From Actinobacteria bacterium HGW-Actinobacteria-6 (lineage in GTDB: Bacteria > Actinomycetota > Coriobacteriia > Anaerosomatales > Anaerosomataceae), in assembly GCA_002841295.1 (NCBI GenBank), contig PHEU01000012.1, positions 1 through 53,611 on the forward strand: a stretch of DNA of 53,611 nucleotides, given 5' to 3'. This document shows, in pieces, positions 16,388 to 28,874 of this stretch (its first letter is position 1; each line of letters begins with the position of its first letter). The translations under genes and the position numbers were made by a program. A model generated the notes under the pieces. It was not told the DNA's origin and searched no databases. It saw nothing but the letters and a program-made list of their open reading frames with translations.

Positions 16388-17427
16388 CTTTCCCCTAGCA
16401 AGATAGGGGAGCCCGCGCGGTCACGTCCCGATTGCTTCGCCGCGTAGAGTGATTGGTCGGCGGCGGCGAGCAGCCTGTCGGGGCTTCTCGGCAGTGAGGA
16501 AGGTGGGTCCACCGCGACAGCGCCGCCCGCGCTCACGGTGATCGGGACGCGGCGACCATCCGTGTCACGCAGGTCGATCGCACGCACGGCTCCTACGATC
16601 CGGTCGAGCAGTATGCCAAACTCCTTCGGGTCCGCCTCCGGGGCGATTACCGCGAACTCGTCGCCGCCGTAGCGAACCACCAGGTCCGATGACCGGATAG
16701 CGAGCTTGAGTGCGTTGGCGACTTCGCGCAGAGCCTTGTCGCCGAACACGTGGCCTCGCGCGTCATTCAGGTTCTTGAAGAAGTCGATATCAACGAGTGC
16801 AACGCCCAGCGGGCGACCGTACCGCGCCGACCACGCAGACCACTGCTGGAGATGCGTGTCGAGAGCACGGCGATTGTGAATGCCGGTGAGAGGGTCGCGG
16901 GTCGCATACACCGCAAGTGCGAGATTGTCGCTCCACGTACGGTTCAGGATGCCTGCGAGGAAGACCGCGAGCGAGTCCTTCTCGTAGTGAGCCTCGATGG
17001 CCGAAATGAGGCGTTGCAGGTGAGCGGAGTACGCCTTGTGCCGGTTGTCGGCTCGGGCTGGTTCGGTCAGATCGATGAGCTCACCGAAGATCGGGTCGAT
17101 CATGAAGAATTCGATGCGCGCAGCAACTGCGAGCATCTCGTGCGAAGAGAGACCCTTCAGTTTCTCTGGCAAGGAGTCTTCCAGTTCTTCACGAATTCCA
17201 GACAGGCGCGCTGTGAGTGCGTCGGTGTCGTTGACGAGGTCGGGAAGCAGCCCACGCTCCCATGCGCCGAGCAGGTCGTTCCACCATGCGACGTGTGTGC
17301 CTTCCTCGTGGGACATGGTGGTGAACGTCTTGGCAAGGTCTTCGTTGCTGCAGTGCGTCGCCATCACGTGATACGTGCGCTGCGCCAGCAGGTCCATCTC
17401 GATGCAGAGTTCGAGTATTTCGCGCAC
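16384..17427 (-). CDS. diguanylate cyclase with N-terminal ferritin-like domain
   Basis: A 347-residue soluble protein. Residues 1-155 are helical and look like a ferritin/rubrerythrin-type four-helix bundle: Glu10 on the first helix, an ExxH motif (Glu42, His45 in EEGTH), Glu106, and Glu144/His146 on the fourth, which is not a canonical ExxH. Residues 170-347 are a GGDEF domain with RYGGDEF and an RSSD inhibitory site, both intact. A carboxylate-bridged iron sensor of oxygen or redox state controlling cyclic di-GMP is a reasonable inference. GTG is the start, with AAAGGA 6 bases upstream. Confidence 0.8.
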   Translation of the reverse strand: MREILELCIEMDLLAQRTYHVMATHCSNEDLAKTFTTMSHEEGTHVAWWNDLLGAWERGLLPDLVNDTDALTARLSGIREELEDSLPEKLKGLSSHEMLAVAARIEFFMIDPIFGELIDLTEPARADNRHKAYSAHLQRLISAIEAHYEKDSLAVFLAGILNRTWSDNLALAVYATRDPLTGIHNRRALDTHLQQWSAWSARYGRPLGVALVDIDFFKNLNDARGHVFGDKALREVANALKLAIRSSDLVVRYGGDEFAVIAPEADPKEFGILLDRIVGAVRAIDLRDTDGRRVPITVSAGGAVAVDPPSSLPRSPDRLLAAADQSLYAAKQSGRDRAGSPILLGES

Positions 17428-17473
17428 GGGAATCCTTTCATCGCCTACATACTGCTTATGCCACAGATGCTGG

Positions 17474-17479
17474 TAGGAT
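17474..17479 (+). promoter_or_regulatory. -10 element placing the UPF0280 transcript start at its ATG
   Basis: TAGGAT ends exactly 6 bases before the ATG, so transcription would begin at or next to the start codon: a leaderless mRNA arrangement. No -35 match is visible. AGGA within the same element could instead act as a weak ribosome binding site. Confidence 0.4.
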
Positions 17480-17485
17480 TACCGC

Positions 17486-18220
17486 ATGACGTACGAGCCG
17501 AGGACATATCGCTCACAAGTGGACGCCGCGAACCTCGTGACGTTCGAGGTCGTGAATGCCGAGACCGACTTACAAGTGAGCGCATTGCGTGATCTCGCGC
17601 CGCAGGCACGCTCACTGGTGAGCGAGTTGCGCGGCGGTCTTGAGGCGTACATCGCGGCGAATCCGCGCTTTGCTGAGAGTCATGTGCCGATCGACGTCGC
17701 ACCTGGAGCGCCGACGCTTGCTCGCGAGATGGCCGATGCCGCGCGTATCGCGGGCGTGGGGCCGATGGCTGCGGTTGCAGGCGCGTTCGCCGAGGCGGTC
17801 GCGCGGGGCCTCGCGGTCGAGTCGGCGGAGATCATCGTGGAAAACGGCGGCGATCTGTACCTGATGAGCGCAAGCGAACGTACGGTGTTGCTCTCGGCAG
17901 GCGATTCGCCGCTGTCCGAGAGAGTCGCGCTGATGGTTCCGGCAGAGCTTATGCCGGTCGCGGTGTGCACGTCCTCGGCGAAGGTCGGGCCGAGCGTGAG
18001 TTACGGCGGAGCACACGCAGTGACGATCCTTGCCGAAAGCGGTGCGCTCGCCGATGCTGCAGCCAGTGCCGTGGGCAACATCGTGCACGGAACGGATGAC
18101 ATCTCGGCAGGACTGGAACGCGCCAAGAGCATCCCCGGGGTGCTCGGCGCGGTAATCATCGCAGGTGATCAAATCGGCGCAACAGGGCTGGCGAGGCTGG
18201 CGAGAGTGCCGCGCGGGTAG
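17486..18220 (+). CDS. UPF0280 family protein
   Basis: The 244-residue product matches the UPF0280 family, which resembles the ApbE flavin-transferase fold. Recognisable parts are MADAARIAGVGPMAAVAGAFAE, EIIVENGGDLYL and VCTSSAKVGPSVSYG. These correspond to the ApbE core that binds FAD and metal, but the family's reaction is not established. It stands alone between two promoters; the stop overlaps the -10 region of the next gene. Confidence 0.85.
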   Translation: MTYEPRTYRSQVDAANLVTFEVVNAETDLQVSALRDLAPQARSLVSELRGGLEAYIAANPRFAESHVPIDVAPGAPTLAREMADAARIAGVGPMAAVAGAFAEAVARGLAVESAEIIVENGGDLYLMSASERTVLLSAGDSPLSERVALMVPAELMPVAVCTSSAKVGPSVSYGGAHAVTILAESGALADAAASAVGNIVHGTDDISAGLERAKSIPGVLGAVIIAGDQIGATGLARLARVPRG

Positions 18221-18226
18221 GATACT
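18218..18226 (+). promoter_or_regulatory. promoter -10 upstream of the DUF2469-ligA unit
   Basis: TAGGATACT lies 39 bases before the DUF2469 start and matches the TAGNATACT pattern also seen at 11811 and 22539. It overlaps the stop of the UPF0280 gene. No clear -35. Confidence 0.45.
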
Positions 18227-18265
18227 GACGGGTCTGCAAAATGACTCGAGCCGAAAGGGGCGAAC

Positions 18266-21490
<3,225 letters not shown>

Positions 21491-21494
<4 letters not shown>

Positions 21495-22501
21495 CGGTGC
21501 GCGCAAAGTTGGTCTTGAATCCCCGCGCGTGCGACCGCTGTGGGCGCTGTCTCCCCGTGTGCCACCAGAACGCGCTTCGGATCGGTCGAACGTACATCAT
21601 GGTTGACTGGAGCCGGTGTGATGGCTGCATGGCCTGCGTGAAGGCATGCGATCGCGGCGCCATCAGCAGCGCCGCGTCCGACGCGGCCGCGCGTGCGCGC
21701 ACGGCGACGCCGGCAAAGCCGGCCAGGGCGCCCAAGCCGCAGTCGGCCTCCACACCGAGGGCCCTCTCGGCGCGTTCGGTGACGGTCGGCGGGTTCACAT
21801 GGACCATCCTTGAGGCCGCGGCGATGCTTTCGGTGACGTTCGCCGCGTTCATGCTCAAGGAACTTTTTCTCGCAAGTGAGCTCGTCGGTGCGCTTCCTGC
21901 CGAGGTGAGCGTGGGCGTGCGAGCTTTCTCGCTGGCGGTCTACTACGGCACGCAGATATGGATGCTCCGATATTTGGTCCGCCGCCGAGAAGGCATCTTC
22001 GCTGACGCGCTCGGCCTGTCCAGGCAGCATGGTGACGTGGGCGAGATTGCGACTTCGGCGGGACTTGTCGTTCTCGGCCTGGTCGCAACGCGCGTTGTCG
22101 CGACGCTCTACAGCCAGATCACGAGCTCGCTAGGACTCATGCCGCAGGCGGGCGGCGGTACGATCACGCACGTCTTCGGGACATCCGTCTCAGGGTTGGC
22201 GCTCGCTGCGATCATGCTCGTTATCGTTGGTCCATTCGTGGAGGAATGTGTCTTCAGGGGGGCATTGCTGCGCGGTTTGGAAGCGCGAATCGGAGTCTGG
22301 CCGGCGATCATAGTCCAGGCGATGCTCTTTGCGGCGTTCCACCGCTCGTGGTGGCTGCTCTTCCCGATGACGGTGCTCGGCATCGCGCTTGGCTGGCTTG
22401 CACACGAGCGGCGAAGCCTGTGGCCCGCGATCGCGCTTCACGCGGCGTACAATTCGCTCACGGTGGGTGCGATCGTTTGGCTGCTCTACGCGGGAAGCTG
22501 A
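21491..22501 (+). CDS. ferredoxin-CPBP intramembrane protease fusion
   Basis: The 336-residue product joins two modules. Residues 1-56 are a bacterial-type 2[4Fe-4S] ferredoxin with two complete CX2CX2CX3C motifs (Cys14/17/20/24 and Cys43/46/49/53). An Ala/Pro-rich linker (about 58-95) leads to a membrane-embedded CPBP protease domain with EECVFRG, AAFHRSW and a late LHAAYNS. The start GTG overlaps the previous stop, and the reading frame is continuous, so this is a true fusion. A redox-gated intramembrane protease is an inference. Confidence 0.85.
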
Positions 22502-22538
22502 TTCCCCGGCAGCCCGAGCGCGTGCGTGGCTGTTGCCG

Positions 22539-22547
22539 TAGAATACT
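22539..22547 (+). promoter_or_regulatory. promoter -10 upstream of gatC
   Basis: TAGAATACT lies 33 bases before the gatC ATG, with AAAGGA serving as ribosome binding site between them. It matches TAGNATACT at two other transcription units. No -35 match. Confidence 0.45.
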
Positions 22548-22580
22548 CACGTCAGTCTCGCGTCGAAAGGACCTCCCCGC

Positions 22581-22883
22581 ATGTCCATCTCGGAAGCAGA
22601 TGTTCGCCACGTGGCGATGCTTGCACGCCTCGCGCTTACAGATGACCAGGTCACTCGTCTGCAAGGCGAGCTCAATTCGATCCTGGGACATATCGGGCAG
22701 ATGCAGGCGCTTGATCTGGAGGGTGTGGAGCCGACATCGCACGCCATCCCGCTGCGCAACGCCACCAGGCCCGACGTGGTCAAGCCCGGTCTCTCCCGTG
22801 AGCTGGCGCTTCTGAATGCCCCCGAGGCCGAGGATGGCGCGTTCGTGATTCCGCGCATCGTCGGCGCAGAGGAAGGGGCGTAA
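22581..22883 (+). CDS. gatC: aspartyl/glutamyl-tRNA amidotransferase subunit C
   Basis: A 100-residue GatC with the typical VRHVAMLARLALTDDQ start and a central AIPLRNATRPDV segment. GatC stabilises GatA in the complex that converts Glu-tRNA-Gln (and possibly Asp-tRNA-Asn) to the amide form. gatA follows after 5 bases; gatB is displaced 2 kb downstream. Confidence 0.95.
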   Translation: MSISEADVRHVAMLARLALTDDQVTRLQGELNSILGHIGQMQALDLEGVEPTSHAIPLRNATRPDVVKPGLSRELALLNAPEAEDGAFVIPRIVGAEEGA

Positions 22884-22888
22884 GTATC

Positions 22889-24361
22889 GTGAGCAATGAC
22901 TTCTCCAGACTCTCCGCAAGCGCTATCCGGGACGGAATCGCTGCGCGTGAATTCTCCGCTGCGGACATAGTGGACGCGACATACGCGCACATCGAAGCCG
23001 TTGAGGGCGACGTGCACGCGTTCAACCAGCTCACGCCTGAGCTGGCTCGCGAATCGGCTGCACGAATCGACGCCATGGTTGCCGAGGGCGCGCCGTTGCC
23101 GCCGCTTGCGGGCGTACCTGCCGCGCTCAAAGACAACATGAATCTCGTGGGCACACGCACGACGTGTTCCTCGAAGATCCTCGAGAACTACGAGAGCCCG
23201 TATGACTGCACCGCTGTGCGCCGCTTGCTCGATGCGGGCGCGCTCCCCATCGCGAAGTGCAACATGGACGAGTTCGCATTCGGCTCTTCCACCGAGAACT
23301 CCGCTTTTGGTGTGACGCATAACCCGTGGGATCTCGATCGCGTGCCCGGCGGCTCCTCGGGCGGCAGCGCCGCATCCGTCGCCGCTGGCATGGTGACCGT
23401 TTCTCTCGGCAGCGATACCGGCGGCTCGATCCGCCAGCCGGGTGCACTTACCGGCACGGTCGCGATGAAGCCTACGTACGGTCGCGTCTCGCGCTACGGC
23501 ATCGTTGCCTTCGCGTCGTCGCTCGACCAGATCGGGCCGTTCTCGCGCTCGGTCGAGGACTCCGCGCTCGTGCTCAACGCCATCTCGGGCCACGACGACA
23601 TGGATGCCACCTCCGTTCGCGAGCCGGTACCGGACTTCACGCTCGGTCTCGGCGACGGGGTCAAGGGCCTGCGAGTGGGTCTGGTGCGCGACATGCTCGA
23701 TCTTGAGGGATGCGCCGCCGAGGTACGCGAAGCGACCGAGATGTCGGTGCGTACGCTGGAAGCCCTCGGCGCCGAGGTGGGCGAGGTCAATCTGCCTATG
23801 TCGCAGCACGGCCTGGCTGCCTACTACATCATCGGTCCGGCCGAGGCGAGCTCGAACCTGGCGCGCTTCGATGGTATCCGCTACGGGCACCGCGTCGCAG
23901 ACGCCAAAGACGTCCTCGATCTCTACATGCGCTCACGCGCTGAAGGTTTCGGTCCCGAGTCGATCCGTCGGATCATGCTCGGCACCTATGCGCTTTCTGC
24001 CGGCTACTACGACGCGTACTACGGCACTGCGCAGAAGACCCGCACGCTCATCACTAGCGAGTTCGCCTCGGCATTCGAGAAGTTCGACGTGCTGGTCACG
24101 CCGACCTCGCCGACCGTTGCGTTCAAGATCGGCGAGAAGGCCGAGGACCCGCTGTCGATGTACCTGTCGGACGTGTTCACCATTCCGCTCAATCTTGCCG
24201 GGCTTCCGGGCATCAGCATCCCGTGCGCGAAGTGCTCCGAGAGCGGCATGCCAATCGGCGTGCAGATCATAGGCAAGCACTTCGATGAGGCGACGATGTT
24301 CCGGGCGGCTGCGGCGCTTGAGGGTGCGCTCGGTTTGGATATGACGCCGCCCGTGAGGTAG
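22889..24361 (+). CDS. gatA: aspartyl/glutamyl-tRNA amidotransferase subunit A
   Basis: A 490-residue amidase-signature enzyme that frees ammonia from glutamine. The Ser-cisSer-Lys triad is visible in PAALKDN (Lys), GGSSGGSAA (cis-Ser) and DTGGSIRQP (nucleophile Ser). GTG start. The usual next gene, gatB, is separated by an unrelated secreted-protein gene. Confidence 0.97.
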   Translation: MSNDFSRLSASAIRDGIAAREFSAADIVDATYAHIEAVEGDVHAFNQLTPELARESAARIDAMVAEGAPLPPLAGVPAALKDNMNLVGTRTTCSSKILENYESPYDCTAVRRLLDAGALPIAKCNMDEFAFGSSTENSAFGVTHNPWDLDRVPGGSSGGSAASVAAGMVTVSLGSDTGGSIRQPGALTGTVAMKPTYGRVSRYGIVAFASSLDQIGPFSRSVEDSALVLNAISGHDDMDATSVREPVPDFTLGLGDGVKGLRVGLVRDMLDLEGCAAEVREATEMSVRTLEALGAEVGEVNLPMSQHGLAAYYIIGPAEASSNLARFDGIRYGHRVADAKDVLDLYMRSRAEGFGPESIRRIMLGTYALSAGYYDAYYGTAQKTRTLITSEFASAFEKFDVLVTPTSPTVAFKIGEKAEDPLSMYLSDVFTIPLNLAGLPGISIPCAKCSESGMPIGVQIIGKHFDEATMFRAAAALEGALGLDMTPPVR

Positions 24362-24417
24362 GACCGCCGGGTGCTCATGGCGTCCCTGTTTCTTTGGGAA
24401 TAGACTCTTCATCAGGC

Positions 24418-24445
24418 AAGGTTATCGGGCGTTAAGTCCGACCTT
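24418..24445. promoter_or_regulatory. imperfect hairpin upstream of the surface-protein gene
   Basis: AAGGT...CGG pairs with CCG-ACCTT across a 9-base loop in the 102-base gap after gatA. It ends 18 bases before the next ATG. TAGACT near 24401 is a possible -10. It could be a leader hairpin or a weak terminator; there is no T-run. Confidence 0.3.
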
Positions 24446-24463
24446 AGGTGATGGGGGGCCGTC

Positions 24464-26371
24464 ATGCGCAGACGCAAGCGGGGTTCTTCGGTAGTCGCTC
24501 TCGCCGTTGCCACAGCGATGCTGGTGGTGACGATGCCTGCTTCCGCGCTCGGGGCAGTCACGCTCACCTGGGAGCGGAACTGGGGCAGCAAGGGCACGCT
24601 GCCCGCGCTCGCGAACGGTGAGTTCTACTACCCCTCCGACGTCGCCACAGATAAGTGGGGCAACGTCTACGTAGCGGGTGGCGAGGACGGGGATCACCGG
24701 ATACAGATGTTTGCGCCCGATGGGACGTTTCTCAAGTCCGTCGGGACAGTGTCAGCGCCATCCACATTGTTGGACAGGCCTAAGTCGGTCGCGACCGATC
24801 GCTGGGGCAACATCTATGTGGGCGAGTACGGCAATGGCCATCGGATCAATGTCTTCTTCCCGGAACTCTACAACGGCGTCAGCGCCCGCACTATCGACGG
24901 AACCGGTGACAGCGACATCGCCAGCCCCCGCACCATCAGTGTAGGGCTCGACGGAACACTCTACACCGTCAAGTCCGGTGCTGAGATCCAGCGCTGGACG
25001 TCAGGGGGCGACTACCTGGGCAAATGGACCGCGGCGGGTTGGGCGACCACAGGCATCGGCGTTGCACAGGACGGCAACGTCTATACGACCACGGACCAGG
25101 ATGGCGGCACCACGCACTCCGTCGTCAAATACGATGCGCTCGGCGACTACCTCGATGACTGGGGCGGCTTCGGCAGCACGGACGGGCTCCTCAACAGGCC
25201 GTACGATGTGGGGACCGATCCGCTCGAGAACGTGTATGTCATCGAATCAATGGGTGCTCGTGGACAGGTGTTCGAGTCAGCCGGCACCTTCCTCACCACA
25301 TTCGGAACGCCCGGCAGTGGAGACGGTCAGTTCAACCTTCCGTATGGTATCAGCGTTAGTCTGGATCGCAACGTCTACGTGGCCGAGCAGTTCGGTCACC
25401 GTATCTCCAAGTGGAACGCCACGGTCCCCACCGAGGCGCGTGAGGTCGCCGGCCCCAATCGTTACGCGACCGCGGTTGAGGCGTCCAAGCGCGCATACCC
25501 CGACGGCTGTGACACCGTAGTGATCGCCACCGGCGCCAACTGGCCGGACGCGCTCGGCGGCGCGGCACTCGCGGGCGCCGTGCACGCACCACTGCTCCTG
25601 ACTACGAAGGACTCGCTTCCTGCGGTCGTGAGCGCGGAGATCGATCGACTGGATGCTCACTACGCGTATGTTCTTGGCAGCAATGCGGCCGTGAGCGATG
25701 CGGTGGTAACCCAACTGCAGGGGCACCTGATGATGACGAATCGCCTGGGTGGTGCTGACAGGTACGCGACCGCGAACCTCATCGCGGCCGAGACTGTAGA
25801 CCGTATGAACGCCGACGGCGGCTATGACGGTACTGCCTTTGTCGCGACTGGTCTCAACTTCCCGGACGCGCTCGCAGCTTCGCCGATCGCGGCAGCCAAT
25901 GGCTGGCCGATCTATCTGACGCGCAAGACAGACCTTCCTTCAACTGTCAGGAGCGCAATGATCGCCAACGGCTCCAACCATGGCTACATCCTCGGCAGCA
26001 CGGACGCGGTAGGCGCCGCCGTGGCTACCGAGCTCAACACCGCGCCCTTCATGGAGTTCACCCGCTATGGCGGTACGAACCGCTATGAGACCGCCGCCAA
26101 GATCGCTGACGCGGGCTTCGACGGCATGGGAATGCTCTGGTCGCGTCCGGCATTGGCTGTCGGCACCAACTTCCCTGATGCGCTGGCTGGCGGCGTACTG
26201 CAAGGAAGCGATTGCAGCGTAATCCTCCTTACGCCGAAGGATACGCTTGACCCGTATGCCGCTGCCGCACTCACGGCGAACCGCGACTCGATCTACGAGC
26301 TGCGCTTCCTCGGCAGCACTGCTGCCTTGGGCGATGTACCGCGAAACGCGGCGAAAGCATTGCTGCACTAA
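24464..26371 (+). CDS. secreted NHL-repeat protein with cell-wall-binding repeats (CWB2)
   Basis: A 635-residue exported protein. Residues 1-30 are a signal peptide (basic RRRKR start, hydrophobic core, cleavage near SALGA). Residues 35-320 hold about five NHL-type beta-propeller blades (recurring DKWGNVYVA / DRWGNIYVG segments). Residues 325-635 hold three cell-wall-binding 2 repeats, each starting with a NRYATA- or DRYATA-like motif and containing a NWPDAL/NFPDAL motif. CWB2 modules anchor surface proteins non-covalently to Gram-positive walls. GGGGGG lies 5 bases before the ATG. The gene interrupts the gat operon. Confidence 0.9.
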   Translation: MRRRKRGSSVVALAVATAMLVVTMPASALGAVTLTWERNWGSKGTLPALANGEFYYPSDVATDKWGNVYVAGGEDGDHRIQMFAPDGTFLKSVGTVSAPSTLLDRPKSVATDRWGNIYVGEYGNGHRINVFFPELYNGVSARTIDGTGDSDIASPRTISVGLDGTLYTVKSGAEIQRWTSGGDYLGKWTAAGWATTGIGVAQDGNVYTTTDQDGGTTHSVVKYDALGDYLDDWGGFGSTDGLLNRPYDVGTDPLENVYVIESMGARGQVFESAGTFLTTFGTPGSGDGQFNLPYGISVSLDRNVYVAEQFGHRISKWNATVPTEAREVAGPNRYATAVEASKRAYPDGCDTVVIATGANWPDALGGAALAGAVHAPLLLTTKDSLPAVVSAEIDRLDAHYAYVLGSNAAVSDAVVTQLQGHLMMTNRLGGADRYATANLIAAETVDRMNADGGYDGTAFVATGLNFPDALAASPIAAANGWPIYLTRKTDLPSTVRSAMIANGSNHGYILGSTDAVGAAVATELNTAPFMEFTRYGGTNRYETAAKIADAGFDGMGMLWSRPALAVGTNFPDALAGGVLQGSDCSVILLTPKDTLDPYAAAALTANRDSIYELRFLGSTAALGDVPRNAAKALLH

Positions 26372-26394
26372 AGCGGCTGATGTGCCGAGTGCGG

Positions 26395-26432
26395 TAGAAT
26401 CTATGGAGCGCGGGCGACGCCGTCCGCGCTCC
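26395..26432 (+). promoter_or_regulatory. gatB promoter -10 and early leader hairpin
   Basis: TAGAATCT at 26395 is a likely -10. Just downstream, GGAGCGCGG (26405-26413) and CCGCGCTCC (26424-26432) form a perfect 9-bp hairpin that would be the first structure in the transcript, before GAAGGAG and the GTG start. This gives gatB its own transcription start after the inserted gene. Confidence 0.5.
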
Positions 26433-26466
26433 GTGACGTTTCGCGTTCTCTGAAGGAGACTCCACT

Positions 26467-27993
26467 GTGGCCAAAGATCGTCTTCCGGGTGTGCTTGAGC
26501 GATATGAGGCCGTCATCGGCCTTGAGATACATACCGAGCTCACTGCGCTCAATTCCAAGATGTTCTGCGGCTGTCCCGTGGAGTTCGGTGGAGAGCCGAA
26601 CACGCGGGTTTGCCCGGTTTGTCTCGGCTTGCCGGGCGCTCTGCCGGTGCCGAACCAGGCGGCTGTTGAGTCGACGGTCCTGGCCGGAATCGCATTCAAC
26701 TGCGAGATCGCGCCGTTCTCGCAGTTCCATCGTAAGCAGTACTTCTATCCCGACATGCCGAAGGATTATCAGATCTCGCAGTACGATCTGCCGTTCTGTG
26801 GCCTCGGCCACCTTGACATCGAGGTCGACGGCGACGGTGCAGCACAGCGCCTTGAGTTCGGCGGCGATGCCTACACCGCGCGCATCGATGTCACACGAAT
26901 CCACCTGGAGGAGGACACCGGCAAGATGGTGCACGTGGGCGGTTCCGAGGGACGCATAGCCGGAGCGGACCACTCGCTCGTCGACTTCAACCGTGCAGGT
27001 ACGCCGCTCATGGAACTTGTGAGCGAGCCCGATATACGCACGCCGGAAGAAGCCCGTCGCTTCGCGCAGAAGCTGCGCCTCATCATGCTCAACCTTGGGG
27101 TTAGCGACTGCAGCATGGAGGAAGGTTCCATGCGTGTGGATGGCAACGTCTCGATCCGTCGCCCGGGCGAGACCGAGCTTGGCACCAAGACCGAGGTCAA
27201 GAACATGAACTCCTTCAAGGCGCTTCATGACGCGCTCGCCTACGAGATCGTCCGTCAGGCAGATGTGCTCGATGAGGGCGGTCGAGTGGTGCAGGAGACG
27301 CGTCATTGGGACGTCGCCGCCAAGCGCACCAGCACCTTGCGCTCAAAAGAGGAAGCTCACGACTATCGGTACTTCCCGGAGCCGGACATGGTTCCGTTCG
27401 AGTTCTCTGCCGAGTGGATCGAGTCGATTCGCGACCGACTTCCCGAACTTCCTGATGCCCGTCGCGAGCGCTTCATGCGTGACTTCGGGCTGCCCGCGAA
27501 CGATGCGCGCTCGCTTTCAGAGGACGCTGACTTCGCCGCGTACTTCGAGGAGGCCGTGGCGCTTGCAGGCGCTGCGCTCGCCAAGCCGCTCGCGAACTGG
27601 GCGCTCGGCGATTTCTCGGCGTATCTGAACGCCGAGGCGGTCGCGGTTGCCGAAGCGCGTGTCACGCCGGCGATGCTGGCAGAGCTCGTGGAGATCGTCG
27701 ACGCCGGAACCATCTCGGGCAAGCAGGCCAAGCAGGTCTTCGCCGAGATGGTCACATCCGGGGACGCCCCCGGCGCAATCGTCGAGCTTCGCGGGATGAA
27801 ACAGGTCAGCGACACCGGGGCGATCGAGGCGGCAGTGGACCGCGTTATCGCCGCGAGTCCGGATGAGGTTGCCAGCTACCGCGCCGGAAAGACAACGCTC
27901 ATCGGTTGGTTCGTCGGTCAGGTCATGCGCGAGATGCGCGGGCAGGGCAACCCGGCACTGGTCAATGAGATCCTCGTCAAGAAACTTGGGTGA
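26467..27993 (+). CDS. gatB: aspartyl/glutamyl-tRNA amidotransferase subunit B
   Basis: A 508-residue GatB with the family opening YEAVIGLEIHTEL, the zinc-site cysteines in MFCGCP and CPVCLGLPG, RIDVTRIHLEEDTGK, DFNRAGTPLMELVSEPD and a C-terminal YqeY-like tail domain. It phosphorylates the mischarged residue and binds tRNA. GTG start with GAAGGAG 8 bases upstream. The DegV gene overlaps its stop by 4 bases. Confidence 0.97.
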   Translation: MAKDRLPGVLERYEAVIGLEIHTELTALNSKMFCGCPVEFGGEPNTRVCPVCLGLPGALPVPNQAAVESTVLAGIAFNCEIAPFSQFHRKQYFYPDMPKDYQISQYDLPFCGLGHLDIEVDGDGAAQRLEFGGDAYTARIDVTRIHLEEDTGKMVHVGGSEGRIAGADHSLVDFNRAGTPLMELVSEPDIRTPEEARRFAQKLRLIMLNLGVSDCSMEEGSMRVDGNVSIRRPGETELGTKTEVKNMNSFKALHDALAYEIVRQADVLDEGGRVVQETRHWDVAAKRTSTLRSKEEAHDYRYFPEPDMVPFEFSAEWIESIRDRLPELPDARRERFMRDFGLPANDARSLSEDADFAAYFEEAVALAGAALAKPLANWALGDFSAYLNAEAVAVAEARVTPAMLAELVEIVDAGTISGKQAKQVFAEMVTSGDAPGAIVELRGMKQVSDTGAIEAAVDRVIAASPDEVASYRAGKTTLIGWFVGQVMREMRGQGNPALVNEILVKKLG

Positions 27994-28859
27994 TCACCGT
28001 GGCAGACGCCACAGCACGTCGCTTTGCGATCGTTACCGACAGCACGTCCGATCTTCCCACGGCGATCGTTGCCGAGCGGCGCATCGCTGTCGTGCCGCTT
28101 CTGGTGAGCTTCGGGGAGGACTCGTTCGCTGACGGTACCGTCTCTCAGGCTGAATTCTTCAAGCGCATGGCGGCTTCACCTGCGCTTCCCACCACCTCTC
28201 AGCCGTCCGTTGGCGCATTCGTCGAAGCATACGAAAGCGCGCTGCTCTTGGCCGATGAAGTCATCTCGGTTCACATCTCGGCCGGGCTCTCCGGCACGGT
28301 AGCTGCTGCTAGACAGGCTGCCGAGCGATTCGAGGGCCGCGTACACGTCTTCGATTCGCTGAACCTCTCCGGTGGTCTGGCGCTGCAGGTACTCGACGCC
28401 GCTGACGCTGCGGATGCGGGGCTGAGCGCGGCTGATACGCTCACGCGGCTGGAAGCCACCCGGTCACGCGCAAAGATGATCGTTGGCCTGGACTCGCTCG
28501 AGAACCTTGCACGAGGAGGGCGCATCGGGAAGGTCTCGGCATTCCTTGGCTCGTTGCTCGACTTGAAAGTGACACTCACGCTCGATGCTGAGGGTAAATT
28601 CACCCCGGTTCGCAGGACCCGCGGTGAGAAGGCGGCACTGGCACACACGCTTGACTGGATTGAAGAAGCGATGGGCGGTGTGCGTTGTGGTACCTTCGCT
28701 GTCGGACATGCGATGACCGCGGAGCGTGCTGGCAGGATCCGCGACGCAATCGCTGCGCGTTTTGAGGCAATCGATATCATCATGTACGAGGCCGGTTCGG
28801 TGGTTTCGACCCATACGGGTACCGTGTGGGGAGTCGCCGTTCTTCCGGTTTCGGCGTAA
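27990..28859 (+). CDS. DegV-family fatty-acid-binding protein
   Basis: A 289-residue DegV protein with IVTDSTSDLP at the start (fatty-acid head-group site), PTTSQPSVG, HISAGLSGT and ENLARGGRIGK. DegV proteins bind fatty acids; related FakB proteins deliver them to FakA kinase. No FakA homologue is in the window. The GTG start overlaps the gatB stop (GTGA); a second GTG three codons later is an alternative. Confidence 0.9.
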   Translation: MITVADATARRFAIVTDSTSDLPTAIVAERRIAVVPLLVSFGEDSFADGTVSQAEFFKRMAASPALPTTSQPSVGAFVEAYESALLLADEVISVHISAGLSGTVAAARQAAERFEGRVHVFDSLNLSGGLALQVLDAADAADAGLSAADTLTRLEATRSRAKMIVGLDSLENLARGGRIGKVSAFLGSLLDLKVTLTLDAEGKFTPVRRTRGEKAALAHTLDWIEEAMGGVRCGTFAVGHAMTAERAGRIRDAIAARFEAIDIIMYEAGSVVSTHTGTVWGVAVLPVSA

Positions 28860-28874
28860 GCAGGGAGTAGGGAA

